Of a DNA stretch of 64,000 bases, positions 7,230-16,149 are shown in pieces. The notes beneath the pieces are model-generated. The model was not told where the DNA came from. It saw only the letters and a list, made by a program, of their open reading frames with translations, and did not search any database. This DNA comes from JANOYY01 sp043720395 (GTDB lineage Bacteria > Actinomycetota > Acidimicrobiia > Acidimicrobiales > JANYDT01), in assembly GCA_043720395.1 (NCBI GenBank), contig JAYSSR010000083.1:1-64000 (forward strand). Direction: 5' to 3'. The position numbers and the translations under genes are program-made. Numbering within the stretch: the stretch's first letter is position 1; each line of letters opens with the position of its first letter.

Positions 7230-8258
7230 ATGAGAGCTGCGATGTTGAACGATGGTGACCTGCAAATCTGCGAGGTGCCCACGCCGGTGGCGGGCTACGA
7301 GGAAGCCGTAGTTCGCATCAGTGCGGCCGGGGTGTGCCACTCCGATCTGCATGTCCTCAAAGGCGACTGGAACGGCGTGCCCCGCACGGGTGCGTTCGGT
7401 CACGAGGGCATTGGCGTCGTCGAGTCGCTCGGTCCCGGTGCCGAGCGCTACGCGAAAGTCGGCGACCGGGTCATCGTCGGTCTCGGCGGCAGCGGTGGCG
7501 GATTCTGGTGCGGCGCATGCGACTACTGCCTCGGCGGCAAGCCTCGTCTCTGTCGTCAGGGCAAGGGCATCGTGGGTACGTACGCAGAGCATCTGCTGCT
7601 GTACGCGAAGTCGCTCGTCGTTCTGCCCGACAGTGTGGGCGACAACGAGGTGCCGCTCGCCTGTGGTGGACTTACCGCGTACGGCGCGGTCAAGAAGCTG
7701 GTGCAGTTCAACGTGTTACCGGGATCGCCGATTGCGATCATCGGCGCGGCCGGCGGGCTCGGCCACTACGCAGTACAGATCGCAAATCGCTTCGGGTACA
7801 AGGTCGTTGGCGTCGACGTTGGCGCGGAGAAGGTCGCGTTCGTCGAGTCGCTCGGCGCACACATCGCCGTTGACGCTGCGGACGCGGCCGACGTGGTGAA
7901 GCGCCAGTTCGGTGGAGTCCACGCGAGCCTCGTGTTCTCGCCGCGGCTCCCCGGCTTCAAGCTCGGCATGGACCTGCTGCGTCGAGGGGGGATCTTCGTG
8001 TCCGTCGGCATCCCGGCCGACAGCGAGGGCAAGATCGAAATCAGCCCGTGGGAGCTGTTCCGCAAGGACCCACTGATCATGTCGTCGGCCGTTGGCACGG
8101 TGCAGGACATGCGGGAACTTGTGCAGCTCGCGGCCGACGGGCACGTGAAGACGCATGTGTCTCGCGTCGGCAAGTTGAGTGAGCTTCCGGTGATCCTCGA
8201 CGAACTCGAAGCCGGTGCCTACGCCGGACGCGCCGTCATCACCGACCTCGCCGGATAG
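7230..8258 (+). CDS. zinc-dependent alcohol dehydrogenase (MDR family)
   Basis: A 342-residue medium-chain dehydrogenase with all parts present. The catalytic zinc ligands are Cys in GVCHSD and His-Glu in GHEG. The structural zinc motif CGACDYCLGGKPRLC has the normal C-x2-C-x2-C-x7-C spacing. The Rossmann motif GAAGGLG is followed by the NAD-selecting acidic residue in VGVDVG. Closest in style to AdhP-like primary alcohol dehydrogenases. The ATG at 7230 begins the conserved MRAAML strand. It is transcribed away from the toxin-antitoxin pair and converges on the P450 through a large palindrome. Substrate unknown; ethanol to long-chain alcohols are possible. Confidence 0.85.
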   Translation: MRAAMLNDGDLQICEVPTPVAGYEEAVVRISAAGVCHSDLHVLKGDWNGVPRTGAFGHEGIGVVESLGPGAERYAKVGDRVIVGLGGSGGGFWCGACDYCLGGKPRLCRQGKGIVGTYAEHLLLYAKSLVVLPDSVGDNEVPLACGGLTAYGAVKKLVQFNVLPGSPIAIIGAAGGLGHYAVQIANRFGYKVVGVDVGAEKVAFVESLGAHIAVDAADAADVVKRQFGGVHASLVFSPRLPGFKLGMDLLRRGGIFVSVGIPADSEGKIEISPWELFRKDPLIMSSAVGTVQDMRELVQLAADGHVKTHVSRVGKLSELPVILDELEAGAYAGRAVITDLAG

Positions 8259-8299
8259 CTCGTTGGCCGCGGCGTGGGCGCGCGGTCCCCGACTCGTGA

Positions 8300-8361
8300 A
8301 ACCACCCGATAGGACCACCCGATAACGGTTTCGGTCGATTGGGTGGTCACATCGGGTGGTT
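8300..8361. terminator. 62-bp nested palindrome between convergent genes
   Basis: AACCACCCGAT (8300-8310) pairs with ATCGGGTGGTT (8351-8361). Inside, GACCACCC (8313-8320) pairs with GGGTGGTC (8341-8348), separated by a 2-by-2 internal loop (AG/AC). The element sits between the stops of the alcohol dehydrogenase (+) and the P450 (-) and could terminate both. The 11-base arm AACCACCCGAT recurs at 24750-24760. Confidence 0.65.
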
Positions 8362-8400
8362 CCAGGACGTTCCGGTCGACCAGCCAGGGCTGCCGCGGGG

Positions 8401-9702
8401 TCAGCGCTTCGCCCGCACGAGCTGGTGCGTGACGGCACCCACGTGGATGTCGGCCAGCCACGTCGGTTCGCTCGCGATCTCGATCGTGTCGAGCAGCCCC
8501 GTCCGAAGCAGTTCCCCGAAGATGGCCCGCAATTCGTGCCGGGCGAGGCTGGTGCCGAGGCAGAAATGCGCGCCGAAGCCGAACGTGAGATGCGGGTTCG
8601 GGGAACGGGTGATATCGAAGCGATACGGGTCCTCGAAGACGTTGTCGTCGCGGTTGGCCGAGGGGTACCAGAGCGCAACGGTGTCGCCCCTGCGAATCGT
8701 CTGTCCACGTAGCTTCACGTCGCGCGTTGCGGTGCGTGCGAAGTGCAGCACGGGCGACGCCCAACGGAGCATCTCCTCGACCGCCGACTCCAACAACTCG
8801 GGGTTGGCGTTGAGTCGGGCCAGTTCCGCGGGATGTTCAAGCAGTGCCGTGATTCCGCGCGTGGTTGCGTTGCGCGACGTCTCGTTGCCCGCCCCGAACA
8901 ACAGGCTGAAGTATCCGTGGAGCTGTTGCTGGGTCAGCGGCTTCCCCTCAACCGTCGCATGCACGAGCTTGGACGCGAAGTCGTGTCCCGGTGCGGCTTT
9001 GCGACGCGCGATGAGGTCGTCGAAGTATTGGAAGAACTCGGTTCGCAGTCGCCGACGCATGTCCGCTCGGGTCTCGCCGGGCAGGGACCACTCGGTCGAG
9101 TCGGTGTCGAACTTGGAGTCGGTCCAGCGGTGGATGGACGACCAATCGTCGACCGGCAGACCCATAAGTTCACAGATGGTTCCGAGCGGAAGCTTCACCG
9201 AGAAACCCTCGACGAGATCCACTGGTTGTCCCGTCAAGAGGGCGGCCCGGAACTCCGCCACGAATCGAGCGGCCTGGGCGTCCAAGGAGTCCGCCATCTC
9301 GCGACAACGAGCGGGCGTGAACTGCCTCGCGAGGAGTCTGCGGAACTCGCTGTGCTGCGGATCGTCCATGAAGATCAGATCGAGCGGCTCGTCGGGGTCC
9401 CAACCAAGGCGCGCGTCTCGACGGGCCCGCACCTCGCGCGCCCGTGTTTCCTTCTCGATGGTCGCGAGACGCAACACCCGCCCGCCGGTGATGAACGACT
9501 CGTTGTCTGCACTGATCGCGTGGACGTCCTCATGCAGGGTCACGCACCAGAACGGGTCGATGCCTGGCCGTTCGTACCGATGAACGGGGGATTCACGACG
9601 GAGGAGGTCCCATTCGGCCCACGGGTAGCCGCGGGCGGCGAACACATCGACGGAGTGCAGGTCCATCTGGTCAAGGTCGGCGACGTTCAACGGTGCTGGC
9701 AC
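8401..9702 (-). CDS. cytochrome P450
   Basis: A 433-residue P450 from the GTG at 9702 (a longer frame to 9828 exists but its extra residues look non-coding). The I-helix AGNET oxygen-activation motif, the K-helix EEMLRW (ExxR) and the haem loop FGFGAHFCLG with its thiolate Cys are all present. The AGNETSRN form and acidic N-terminal region resemble the bacterial CYP families that hydroxylate sterol side chains, terpenoids or fatty acids (for example CYP125/CYP142-like). No ferredoxin or reductase gene is adjacent, so redox partners must be encoded elsewhere. Confidence 0.9.
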   Translation of the reverse strand: MPAPLNVADLDQMDLHSVDVFAARGYPWAEWDLLRRESPVHRYERPGIDPFWCVTLHEDVHAISADNESFITGGRVLRLATIEKETRAREVRARRDARLGWDPDEPLDLIFMDDPQHSEFRRLLARQFTPARCREMADSLDAQAARFVAEFRAALLTGQPVDLVEGFSVKLPLGTICELMGLPVDDWSSIHRWTDSKFDTDSTEWSLPGETRADMRRRLRTEFFQYFDDLIARRKAAPGHDFASKLVHATVEGKPLTQQQLHGYFSLLFGAGNETSRNATTRGITALLEHPAELARLNANPELLESAVEEMLRWASPVLHFARTATRDVKLRGQTIRRGDTVALWYPSANRDDNVFEDPYRFDITRSPNPHLTFGFGAHFCLGTSLARHELRAIFGELLRTGLLDTIEIASEPTWLADIHVGAVTHQLVRAKR

Positions 9703-9794
9703 GCCCGCACTTCTACCAGAACGGCCGCCGGGTTGAGACTTCACGAGTAGTGAACGCACCTGGATGCAGACGGGTGAGCCATGGTCCGATAGGA

Positions 9795-10613
9795 ATGGCA
9801 GGTCCTTATGTCCCGCACGTCCGACCATCGCCCGTGAACGCTTCGACGAGTCGATCCCTACCGTTCACAGCGCACCGGATGAGCATGACTGCCTACCCCG
9901 CGCACCTGTGGCCGCAGGGAATCGAGATGAACAACCATGTGCCCGGCTTCGCGGTAGTCGGATGGATGACCCGCTTTCCCCTCGAACACTTCGGCGAAGA
10001 CTGGCTTCGACGCGGCACGATGACGATCCGCTACCGCCGTCATCTTTGCGTTGGCGATCCGCTCACCATCATCGTCCGAACGGATGCCGAAACCGAGACG
10101 CTCGACTTCGATGCCGTTCGTCCCAACGGTGAGGTCGTGACGTTGGGCAGCGCATGCCTGACCACCGATGCACAGGCGCAGTGGATTGAAGGATTCGACG
10201 CAGTCGCGGTGCCGGCCCCGCCGCTCCCAGGAGTGGCCAGCGTCATCGCCGGACAGTCGCTCGGTGAGTTGGCAACCGACTTCGACGCGAGCCGCGACCT
10301 TGCCTTCGTCGAGGAATTGGACGCCGACGACCCGTGGCGGGGCCGCCGTGACGCGCACCCCGCATTCGTGGTCTCGGCGGCCAATGTGGTGGTCCGTCAG
10401 GCGATCGATTTCATCGACGGACGCTGGCTGCAGGGCGGCGCGAACCTTCGCCTCTTCCGTCCGATCGCCGACGGATCGCGACTCACCTTGACCGGACGAA
10501 TCGGGACGGGATTTGTTGCCGGGGAACGCGTGTTCTCGCTGGCGGAGATTCTCGTCGCTGCGGACGGCGAACCCGCCATGCGGGTCGACATTCCGTTCCT
10601 CTGCGAGTCCTGA
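9795..10613 (+). CDS. probable double-hotdog acyl-CoA thioesterase/dehydratase-like protein
   Basis: A 272-residue protein. Two half-repeats can be seen. The first carries HFGEDWLRRGTMTIRYRRHLCVGDPLTIIV and the second VVVRQAIDFIDGRWLQGGANLRLFRPIADGSRLTLTGRI (quoted only in part here as motifs YRRHLCVGDPL and FRPIADGSRLTL). The strand pattern 'xxGDpLtl' is typical of hotdog-fold MaoC-like or thioesterase proteins acting on acyl-CoA. The start is uncertain between 9795 and an ATG at 9888. It is divergent from the P450. Confidence 0.5.
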   Translation: MAGPYVPHVRPSPVNASTSRSLPFTAHRMSMTAYPAHLWPQGIEMNNHVPGFAVVGWMTRFPLEHFGEDWLRRGTMTIRYRRHLCVGDPLTIIVRTDAETETLDFDAVRPNGEVVTLGSACLTTDAQAQWIEGFDAVAVPAPPLPGVASVIAGQSLGELATDFDASRDLAFVEELDADDPWRGRRDAHPAFVVSAANVVVRQAIDFIDGRWLQGGANLRLFRPIADGSRLTLTGRIGTGFVAGERVFSLAEILVAADGEPAMRVDIPFLCES

Positions 10614-10620
10614 CCGGCCG

Positions 10621-10952
10621 TCAGCCGGGCACGCGGCCGTGGGCGCAGCGGGCAAGGGCTGTGAGTCGAAAGGGTCCGCCTGGCGAACCGAGTCGAGTGG
10701 CAAGTTCGCTGCGCAGAGCGGCCCGGCGGTCGTCGGACAACGCCACGCAGTATGTCCCTGCCGGACCGATCCCGGCGAGGAACCCGTTCCACAATTCATC
10801 GAAGTTCGCATACTTCGATTCGACGCTGAGCGAGCGCAACGTCGAACGAGTCGTCGTCGAACGGGATGGCCTCGGCCCGCCCCAGCCGAACGTCGACACC
10901 CGGGTGGCGGGCGATGCAGTCGGCGACGCACGGTGGAGTCAGAGCCGCCCGG
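10621..10952 (-). pseudogene. SAM-dependent methyltransferase remnant, internal deletion
   Basis: On the minus strand, one frame (about 10938-10826) reads ARHPGVDVRLGRAEAIPF followed by DDDSFDVALAQ, the motif II-III region of class I methyltransferases. The next frame then carries a good methyltransferase C-terminus (FDELWNGFLAGIGPAG, then PFRLTALARCAHG) down to the stop at 10621. The roughly 60-80 residues normally between these segments are missing and the junction near 10826 is out of frame. The N-terminal SAM-binding GxGxG segment is also absent. This is a dead gene, lying directly after the GDPD gene. Confidence 0.75.
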
Positions 10953-11046
10953 GTTCGTTCGACCGCTGCCGGTGTCGCGTCGTTCGAGCTCTTCAGGGCC
11001 GTGACTGCGTCGCCGACTCGATCGCCCGAGGTGGCATCCCCTGCGC

Positions 11047-11961
11047 CTACCGGCGGCCGAGCTCTCGAAGGACGCGGAGCATCACGTCGGGGCGTCGCGT
11101 GTAGATACCGTCGACGCCGAGTTCGATCAGTTCGCGCAGATCATCGGGATCGTCGACGACCCAGGTGAATACCGCGACATTCCGGGCGTGCGAGAAGGCG
11201 AGGTAGTCGCTCGTGATGCGCCGAGCGCCGTCCGCTCCGATGAACCGCGGCTGGCTGACGATCTGCGTGACGGGCAGGGACGTGTCACCCGTGACGCGTG
11301 CCGCGCGAAGTGCTTGGCGTTCGTCGTCAGTGGCCGATGTTCTGACCTCCGGGCAGCTGGCGCGAAACGCGCGCACCTGGGCCGCGGTGTCGACGCCCAC
11401 GTAGACGTTGACCGTGCGCCGGAGCCGTCGGAGCAGCGCGCAGACGGGCTTCACGACGGCCACTCGCTGATCCTTGAGATCAAGTGTCGTCAGCCTTGAC
11501 GGGAACTTCCGGAGGATCGACTCGACGGTCGGTATCCGCACGCCGACGCCGCGAAACGGGTGAGTGCCGCGCGCCGAGAAGTCCCAGCCTGCGTCGAGCG
11601 TCGACACCTGGGCCAGTGTGTGGCGTGCGACCGCGCCCGTGCCGTTCGTGGTCCGGTCAAGGCTGGGGTCGTGGAACGCGATTGGCACGCCATCGGCGGT
11701 CATCTGCACATCGATGTCCACGACGTCACCGCCCAGTGCGAGGCTGCGTTCATAGGCGATCATCGTGTTCTCGGGAAAGAGCGCGTCGCCGCCCCCGTGG
11801 GGGATCACGAGCGTTCGTCCGGTCCGGAACGGGTTCGGACCGGCTTGTGCAGAAGCGGCCTTGGATGAGTGCGTGGCGAACGGCGAAATACCGAGCAGCC
11901 CCGCGAGTACGAACGCGATCGTTCCGCCAGCAGATGAAGCGCGTCGTTGACGTTCGCTCAT
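11047..11961 (-). CDS. glycerophosphodiester phosphodiesterase, exported
   Basis: A 304-residue protein. Residues 1-38 form a signal peptide or lipid-anchored leader (basic start, then GTIAFVLAGLLGISPFA). The catalytic domain has HGGGDALFPENT (general-acid His, metal-binding Glu), VDIDVQMTADGVPIAFHD (second His, Asp) and a C-terminal TWVVDDPDDL..GVDGIYTRRPD, the usual GDPD ending. It would hydrolyse glycerophosphodiesters outside the cytoplasmic membrane to glycerol-3-phosphate and an alcohol. The ATG at 11961 is chosen because it precedes the signal sequence. It is divergent from the truncated dehydrogenase. Confidence 0.85.
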   Translation of the reverse strand: MSERQRRASSAGGTIAFVLAGLLGISPFATHSSKAASAQAGPNPFRTGRTLVIPHGGGDALFPENTMIAYERSLALGGDVVDIDVQMTADGVPIAFHDPSLDRTTNGTGAVARHTLAQVSTLDAGWDFSARGTHPFRGVGVRIPTVESILRKFPSRLTTLDLKDQRVAVVKPVCALLRRLRRTVNVYVGVDTAAQVRAFRASCPEVRTSATDDERQALRAARVTGDTSLPVTQIVSQPRFIGADGARRITSDYLAFSHARNVAVFTWVVDDPDDLRELIELGVDGIYTRRPDVMLRVLRELGRR

Positions 11962-12015
11962 AGCCCAGAAGGTTACGCGCGCTGCGGGGCATTGCCCGCT
12001 GACAGACTCGGGAGC

Positions 12016-12657
12016 ATGCTTGCCGCGGTCCTTCACGACGCTCGAGACCTCCGACTTGAGGACGTTCCGGAGCAACCGCCGCTGGCCGATGAGGTAACGG
12101 TCAGCGTCGTGCACAACGGGCTGTGCGGGTCGGGCCTGAAGATCTTCGAATCTGGTCTTCGAGCCACCGACACGCCTCACCCGACGACCGGCCACTGCGG
12201 TCCACAGACCCTCGGGCACGAGTTCTCGGGGGTCGTGTCTGCGGTCGGGCCCGGCGTCACAAGCCTGTCGAACGGGGACCGCGTGTGCATCGAACCGCTG
12301 TACCCCTGCGGTAGTTGCGCGCCGTGTGGGCGTGGCCTCCATCACCTGTGCCAGATCCTGACGTTCCACGGTGTCGTGTCCTCCGGCGGCGGTCTGTCGG
12401 AGCGCACGACGCTGCCCGCACGCATGGTGCGCCGCATCCCCGACTCGCTGACGTTCGAGCAGGGTGCCCTCGTCGAGCCAATGGCCGTGAGCTACCACGC
12501 GATTGCACGCGCTGATCCGCAACCCGGTGAACAGGTCACGATTCCACTCGGCGGATGGGTCGAGCACGTGCCCTTCGAACAGCTGCTGAGCGAGGGCTTT
12601 CTGCCGCTTCTTGAGGGACGCAAGACCAAGGTTCTCATCGACCTTCCGAACACGTAG
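12016..12657 (+). pseudogene. zinc-type MDR dehydrogenase lacking its cofactor domain
   Basis: The 213-codon frame is open. Residues 1-165 are a normal GroES-like catalytic domain of the threonine/butanediol dehydrogenase type: CGSGLK (catalytic Cys region), GHEFSG and the structural zinc cluster CGSCAPCGRGLHHLC. After QPGEQV the sequence jumps to PLGGWVEHVPFEQLL..GRKTKVLIDLP, which is the extreme C-terminus. The whole NAD-binding Rossmann domain (about 110-130 residues, GxGxxG) is gone. The deletion is in frame near 12537. A length of 213 versus about 350 in the family argues against dehydrogenase activity. Confidence 0.75.
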
Positions 12658-12669
12658 GGCGATCGTCGA

Positions 12670-13455
12670 ATGTGGCTGTCTCCTGAACACGCGCTCCTGA
12701 TGACCCCGGTCCTGGTGACGTTCGGGACCGTTGGGCGGACGCGCTTTCCTCGAGTGAGCGAGGCGTCGCAAGAGGCCGCGATCGTCATGTTCCTCTACGC
12801 GTTGTGGCGTCTGTTCAACGTTGTTGAAGTTCGTATGACCGGCGGCCAACGGCGTGGCCTGCAGATCTGGCACCTTGAGCGAGCCTTGGGGATCGGCAGC
12901 GAACGATGGCTCCAGGCCCGCATTCTTGGGCACCCGCTGATCACCCAGGCGGCGAACGTGTACTACGCAGCAATGCATGTGCCGGCGATGGTCGCGTGCC
13001 TCGTCTGGCTCTTCCTTCGGCGTCGCGATTCGTATGCGCACTGGCGATCGGTGCTTGCGCTGTCAACGGGAGCGGACGTTCTGATCCGCCTCGTTCCGGT
13101 TGCTCCGCCGCGACTCCTCCCAGACCTGGGGTTCATCGACACGGGGCACCTCTATCACCAGAGCGTCTACGGCCCCTTTGGCTCCGGGGTGTCGGACCAG
13201 CTCGCTGCGATGCCCTCCATCCACGCGGGCTGGGCTGTGCTGATCGCGGTCGCAGTGTTCGCTTCGACCCGTAGTCGCTGGCGATGGCTGGGCGTCGCTC
13301 ACGCCGTGCTCACGATGCTCAGTGTCGTGGTCACCGCGAACCATTGGTGGCTGGACTGCATCGCGGCAGCCGCCATGCTCGTGCCGATCTCGATGGGGTG
13401 GACGCGACTCATTCGGGTTCTTGCCGCCCGCCACGTGGGGCTCAGGCAGGTTTGA
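12670..13455 (+). CDS. PAP2-superfamily membrane phosphatase/inositolphosphotransferase-like
   Basis: A 261-residue polytopic protein with about six hydrophobic segments. The PAP2 signature is split as expected: VPVAPPRLLPDLG, MPSIHAGWA (S-x-H motif) and TANHWWLDCIAAA (catalytic His-x4-Asp type). This arrangement is the PAP2_3 branch (Aur1/Ipt1-like), which acts on lipid phosphates or transfers phospho-head groups. It starts 12 bases after the truncated dehydrogenase, so the two were probably co-transcribed. It overlaps the oppositely oriented oxidoreductase gene by 14 bases at the 3' end. Confidence 0.75.
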   Translation: MWLSPEHALLMTPVLVTFGTVGRTRFPRVSEASQEAAIVMFLYALWRLFNVVEVRMTGGQRRGLQIWHLERALGIGSERWLQARILGHPLITQAANVYYAAMHVPAMVACLVWLFLRRRDSYAHWRSVLALSTGADVLIRLVPVAPPRLLPDLGFIDTGHLYHQSVYGPFGSGVSDQLAAMPSIHAGWAVLIAVAVFASTRSRWRWLGVAHAVLTMLSVVVTANHWWLDCIAAAAMLVPISMGWTRLIRVLAARHVGLRQV

Positions 13456-15550
13456 TCGACACCGGCACCGCGGACATCCGCGGCATCGCACTGATTGCCT
13501 GAAGGTCGGTGTCCATGCTCAGCAGGATGTTGACGTTCGTACCGGCCGTTTCGGCATCACCCGGTAGGCCACCGAATCCGTGCGTCATCGAAACGACGCC
13601 GGGTCGCATGCTGGCGTCGGCCGTGGCATGGGCGAAGAGGGTGCCGTGCGCCGAGGTGACCGACACCAGTGCCTTGTCCGCGACCCCGAGAGAGCCGAGG
13701 TCATCGGGATGCAGAAAGCAGACGTTGGTCGTTGGCGTGCCGAGAGCCGGGATGTGTTTGCCGAGGGTGTTCATCGTGGCCTTCGACCGTCGCACGACGA
13801 GCCGGAACGGACGAGCATCGTCGGTGGCCATGCCGGCACCACTCGCGGCGCACCGAAGTTCGTCGGCAACGTCCGTGGGCATCACGTCGAAGCGCGCTGT
13901 GCTCGTCGCATCGGCAGGCGCGGCCAGTCGCTCGGCCAACTCCTCGAACATCTTCCCGTGGGGATGCTGTTTCACCACGTCCAGCGGCACCCGTGCACGG
14001 GAAGCGAGCGACGCCAACACCTCGTCGGTTGTCGACATCGCATCGCCCGGCGCATACTCGCGTCCGCCGACCTTCAGCGTGTGTCCGCCTGCCCAAGCGA
14101 GGCGGAGAAAGAACTCCCAGTCGTCGATCAACGCAGCGGGCCGGGGGAGTAGCGCCGGTGTGTATTGGGCGAACGGTTGGTCGAAGAGGGTTTCGTAGGC
14201 GCGTGTCGTATCCGGTCGTTCCAAATGCATCAGCGGTGCGATCACGTAGTGCGCGAGTCGAGCGGTCTCCGACAGGAACGGGTCGACGGTGACGAGCAGT
14301 TCGAGCGACGACAGCGCCTCGACGACCTTCGCCTGTCCGGGGATCGACGCCGCCGGGTTGCCGCCCGACACGACGAGGGCCCGTAGTCGATCGTCTCCCG
14401 GTCGTGTGATCTCGTCGGCGAGCGTCGCCGCCGGGATCTGACCCTGGAGGAGTCCATAACCGGAACCGCTCTTGTAGCCCTCCTCCCACGTTCGGTCGGG
14501 CCCGATCACCTCCGCACGCGGTGCCTTCCCACTCCCGAGGACGGCGGCACCGGCGACTGCTTCGCCTTCGGTCGGGAAACGTCCGCAGACAACGTTCATC
14601 GTCTGGATGAGATGCTCGGCGACGTTGGCCCACGGTGCCATGTCGGGGCCCGTGCCGCTCGTGGCCATGCCGCGCCGGGCCTCACCGAAAAGTCGCGTCG
14701 CTGCCTCCACATCGTCGGCCGACACGCCACACGCGGACGCCACGAACGCCTGTGTGAACGGTTCAATCGCGGCTCGCAATTCGCTCAAGCCGTTGACCCA
14801 ACGATCGCAGAATTCGGTGTCGATGAGACTGTTCTGGATCAGTCCGTTGAGCAGGCCTGCGAAGAGGACAGCATCGGTGCCCGGGATGATCTGCAGATGG
14901 ATGTCGGCGTGCGTAGCGACCTCGGTCCGACGTGGGTCAACGACGATGAGGCGAAGGCCCTTCCGTTTGAGTTCCTGGAGCCGACGGAACCCGTCGTGGA
15001 TCGGAAAGCCCGTGAACACGCCACCCTGCATGGACACGAGCGGGTTGGTCCCGGCGAGCAGCCACACGTCGGAGTCAGCGAAGCGTTGGCCACCCGCGGC
15101 CCACCTACCGAGACGCCCCTCTGCCACCCACTTGGCCGACTGGTCGACCGTCATGGAGGAGAACGTCCGCTGCGATCCAATCGTGCGCCACCACGCGTTC
15201 GCGAACGGACCCGTGAGCGACGCGTACGCCGCCTGCGTCCCCGAGTAGAAGCCGACGGCGTCGGGTCCGTGAGCGTCGATGATGTCGCGCAGACGTCCAC
15301 TGATCTCCTCGACCGCGGCGTCCGCAGAGATGGCGACGCGTTCGCTGCCCCCGCCCTCGCTGCGCAGCGACGTAAGCAGGCGGTGCGGGTCGGCGTGGAT
15401 GTCGCCGATGTGTCGACCCTTGATGCACGTGAACCCACGAGTCAAGGCGTGGTCCTGATCGCCGGCGACCGCTACGACCTTCCCGTCAACGATGTTGACC
15501 AGGAGGCCACAAGTGGCAGGACACAGTCGGCAATACGTCGTTGTCTGCAT
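13442..15550 (-). CDS. molybdopterin-dependent oxidoreductase, Fe-S containing
   Basis: A 702-residue member of the DMSO-reductase family. The N-terminal CRLCPATCG plus the later Cys in GFTCIKGR form the [4Fe-4S] motif. Next come the molybdopterin-binding domains (GRWAAGGQRF, WLLAGTNPLVS, TDAVLFAGLLNGL) and a C-terminal MopB-binding barrel ending SMTHGFGGLPG. No twin-arginine signal is visible, so a cytoplasmic location is likely. Family relatives include formate dehydrogenase-like and uncharacterised 'acetylene hydratase/FDH-like' enzymes; the substrate cannot be told. No electron-transfer subunit is adjacent. Confidence 0.85.
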   Translation of the reverse strand: MQTTTYCRLCPATCGLLVNIVDGKVVAVAGDQDHALTRGFTCIKGRHIGDIHADPHRLLTSLRSEGGGSERVAISADAAVEEISGRLRDIIDAHGPDAVGFYSGTQAAYASLTGPFANAWWRTIGSQRTFSSMTVDQSAKWVAEGRLGRWAAGGQRFADSDVWLLAGTNPLVSMQGGVFTGFPIHDGFRRLQELKRKGLRLIVVDPRRTEVATHADIHLQIIPGTDAVLFAGLLNGLIQNSLIDTEFCDRWVNGLSELRAAIEPFTQAFVASACGVSADDVEAATRLFGEARRGMATSGTGPDMAPWANVAEHLIQTMNVVCGRFPTEGEAVAGAAVLGSGKAPRAEVIGPDRTWEEGYKSGSGYGLLQGQIPAATLADEITRPGDDRLRALVVSGGNPAASIPGQAKVVEALSSLELLVTVDPFLSETARLAHYVIAPLMHLERPDTTRAYETLFDQPFAQYTPALLPRPAALIDDWEFFLRLAWAGGHTLKVGGREYAPGDAMSTTDEVLASLASRARVPLDVVKQHPHGKMFEELAERLAAPADATSTARFDVMPTDVADELRCAASGAGMATDDARPFRLVVRRSKATMNTLGKHIPALGTPTTNVCFLHPDDLGSLGVADKALVSVTSAHGTLFAHATADASMRPGVVSMTHGFGGLPGDAETAGTNVNILLSMDTDLQAISAMPRMSAVPVSIKPA

Positions 15551-15767
15551 AGTGCATCAGCTTGTCAGACGCTCCCGGCGGGCACGACCCACTCGGTCGG
15601 TTGGTCGGTTACTGCAGCGTTGTCTATGAGAAACCGCGCCACCGCTAGTGTCTCGCGCTCGGGTGCTCGTCCGATCCGCCGCAGCACTGAGTCCGTTCGG
15701 TCCTCGACCGTCGGACGTCAAAACCTGGCAGGCGATTGTGCCCGCTCGTGGACTGGAAAGGCGGCCG

Positions 15768-16031
15768 TTGAGCAATCAACCATCATCCGACACGAACTCT
15801 TCGTGGTCGAAGCAGATCTTCGCGGTCACTTTGTTTGTGGTCGATCTCGCGGCGTCGAAGCGGTTCTACGAGAAGGCGTTCGGGCTGCCTGCGGTGTTCG
15901 AGACCGAGAATTCCGCGGTGCAGGGAATCGAACTTCTCAACGGGCCGATCGATCGTTGGTGGGGTCCACGCACGGCGAGCTTCAGCGACCTCGACGGTCA
16001 TGTGTGGGAGATCGCTACCCACGTTCGATGA
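15768..16031 (+). pseudogene. VOC-family protein with the middle deleted
   Basis: The 87-codon frame starts at a TTG preceded by GGAAAGG (6-base spacing). It has a normal VOC opening (AVTLFVVDLAASKRFYEKAF, then GLPAVFETENSAV) joined at about 15920 directly to the normal VOC ending (QGIELLNGPIDRWWGPR, then DGHVWEIA). The central strands and linker, about 40 residues, are missing, leaving the fold incomplete (family length about 125). It is the third in-frame deletion derivative within 6 kb. Confidence 0.65.
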
Positions 16032-16036
16032 ACGAC

Positions 16037-16072
16037 TTGGCCGAATCTCAGCAATTGGCCGAATCTCAGCAA
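16037..16072 (+). repeat. perfect 18-bp tandem duplication
   Basis: TTGGCCGAATCTCAGCAA occurs twice back to back (16037-16054, 16055-16072), just after the VOC remnant and 78 bases before the PhyH gene. It adds six codons in any frame, so slippage here would not break an overlapping frame. No function is apparent. Confidence 0.8.
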
Positions 16073-16149
16073 TTGAATGCCGACGGGTTGAGTTTCCGGA
16101 CGATTTCGCTGCATGGGCGCAGGTCGGTTGCCGCTTCTACGATGCGCAG

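Noticed and set aside
8339..9750. Long plus-strand open frames opposite the P450 gene
   Set aside because: The P450 motifs are all on the minus strand; these frames have shadow-like composition.
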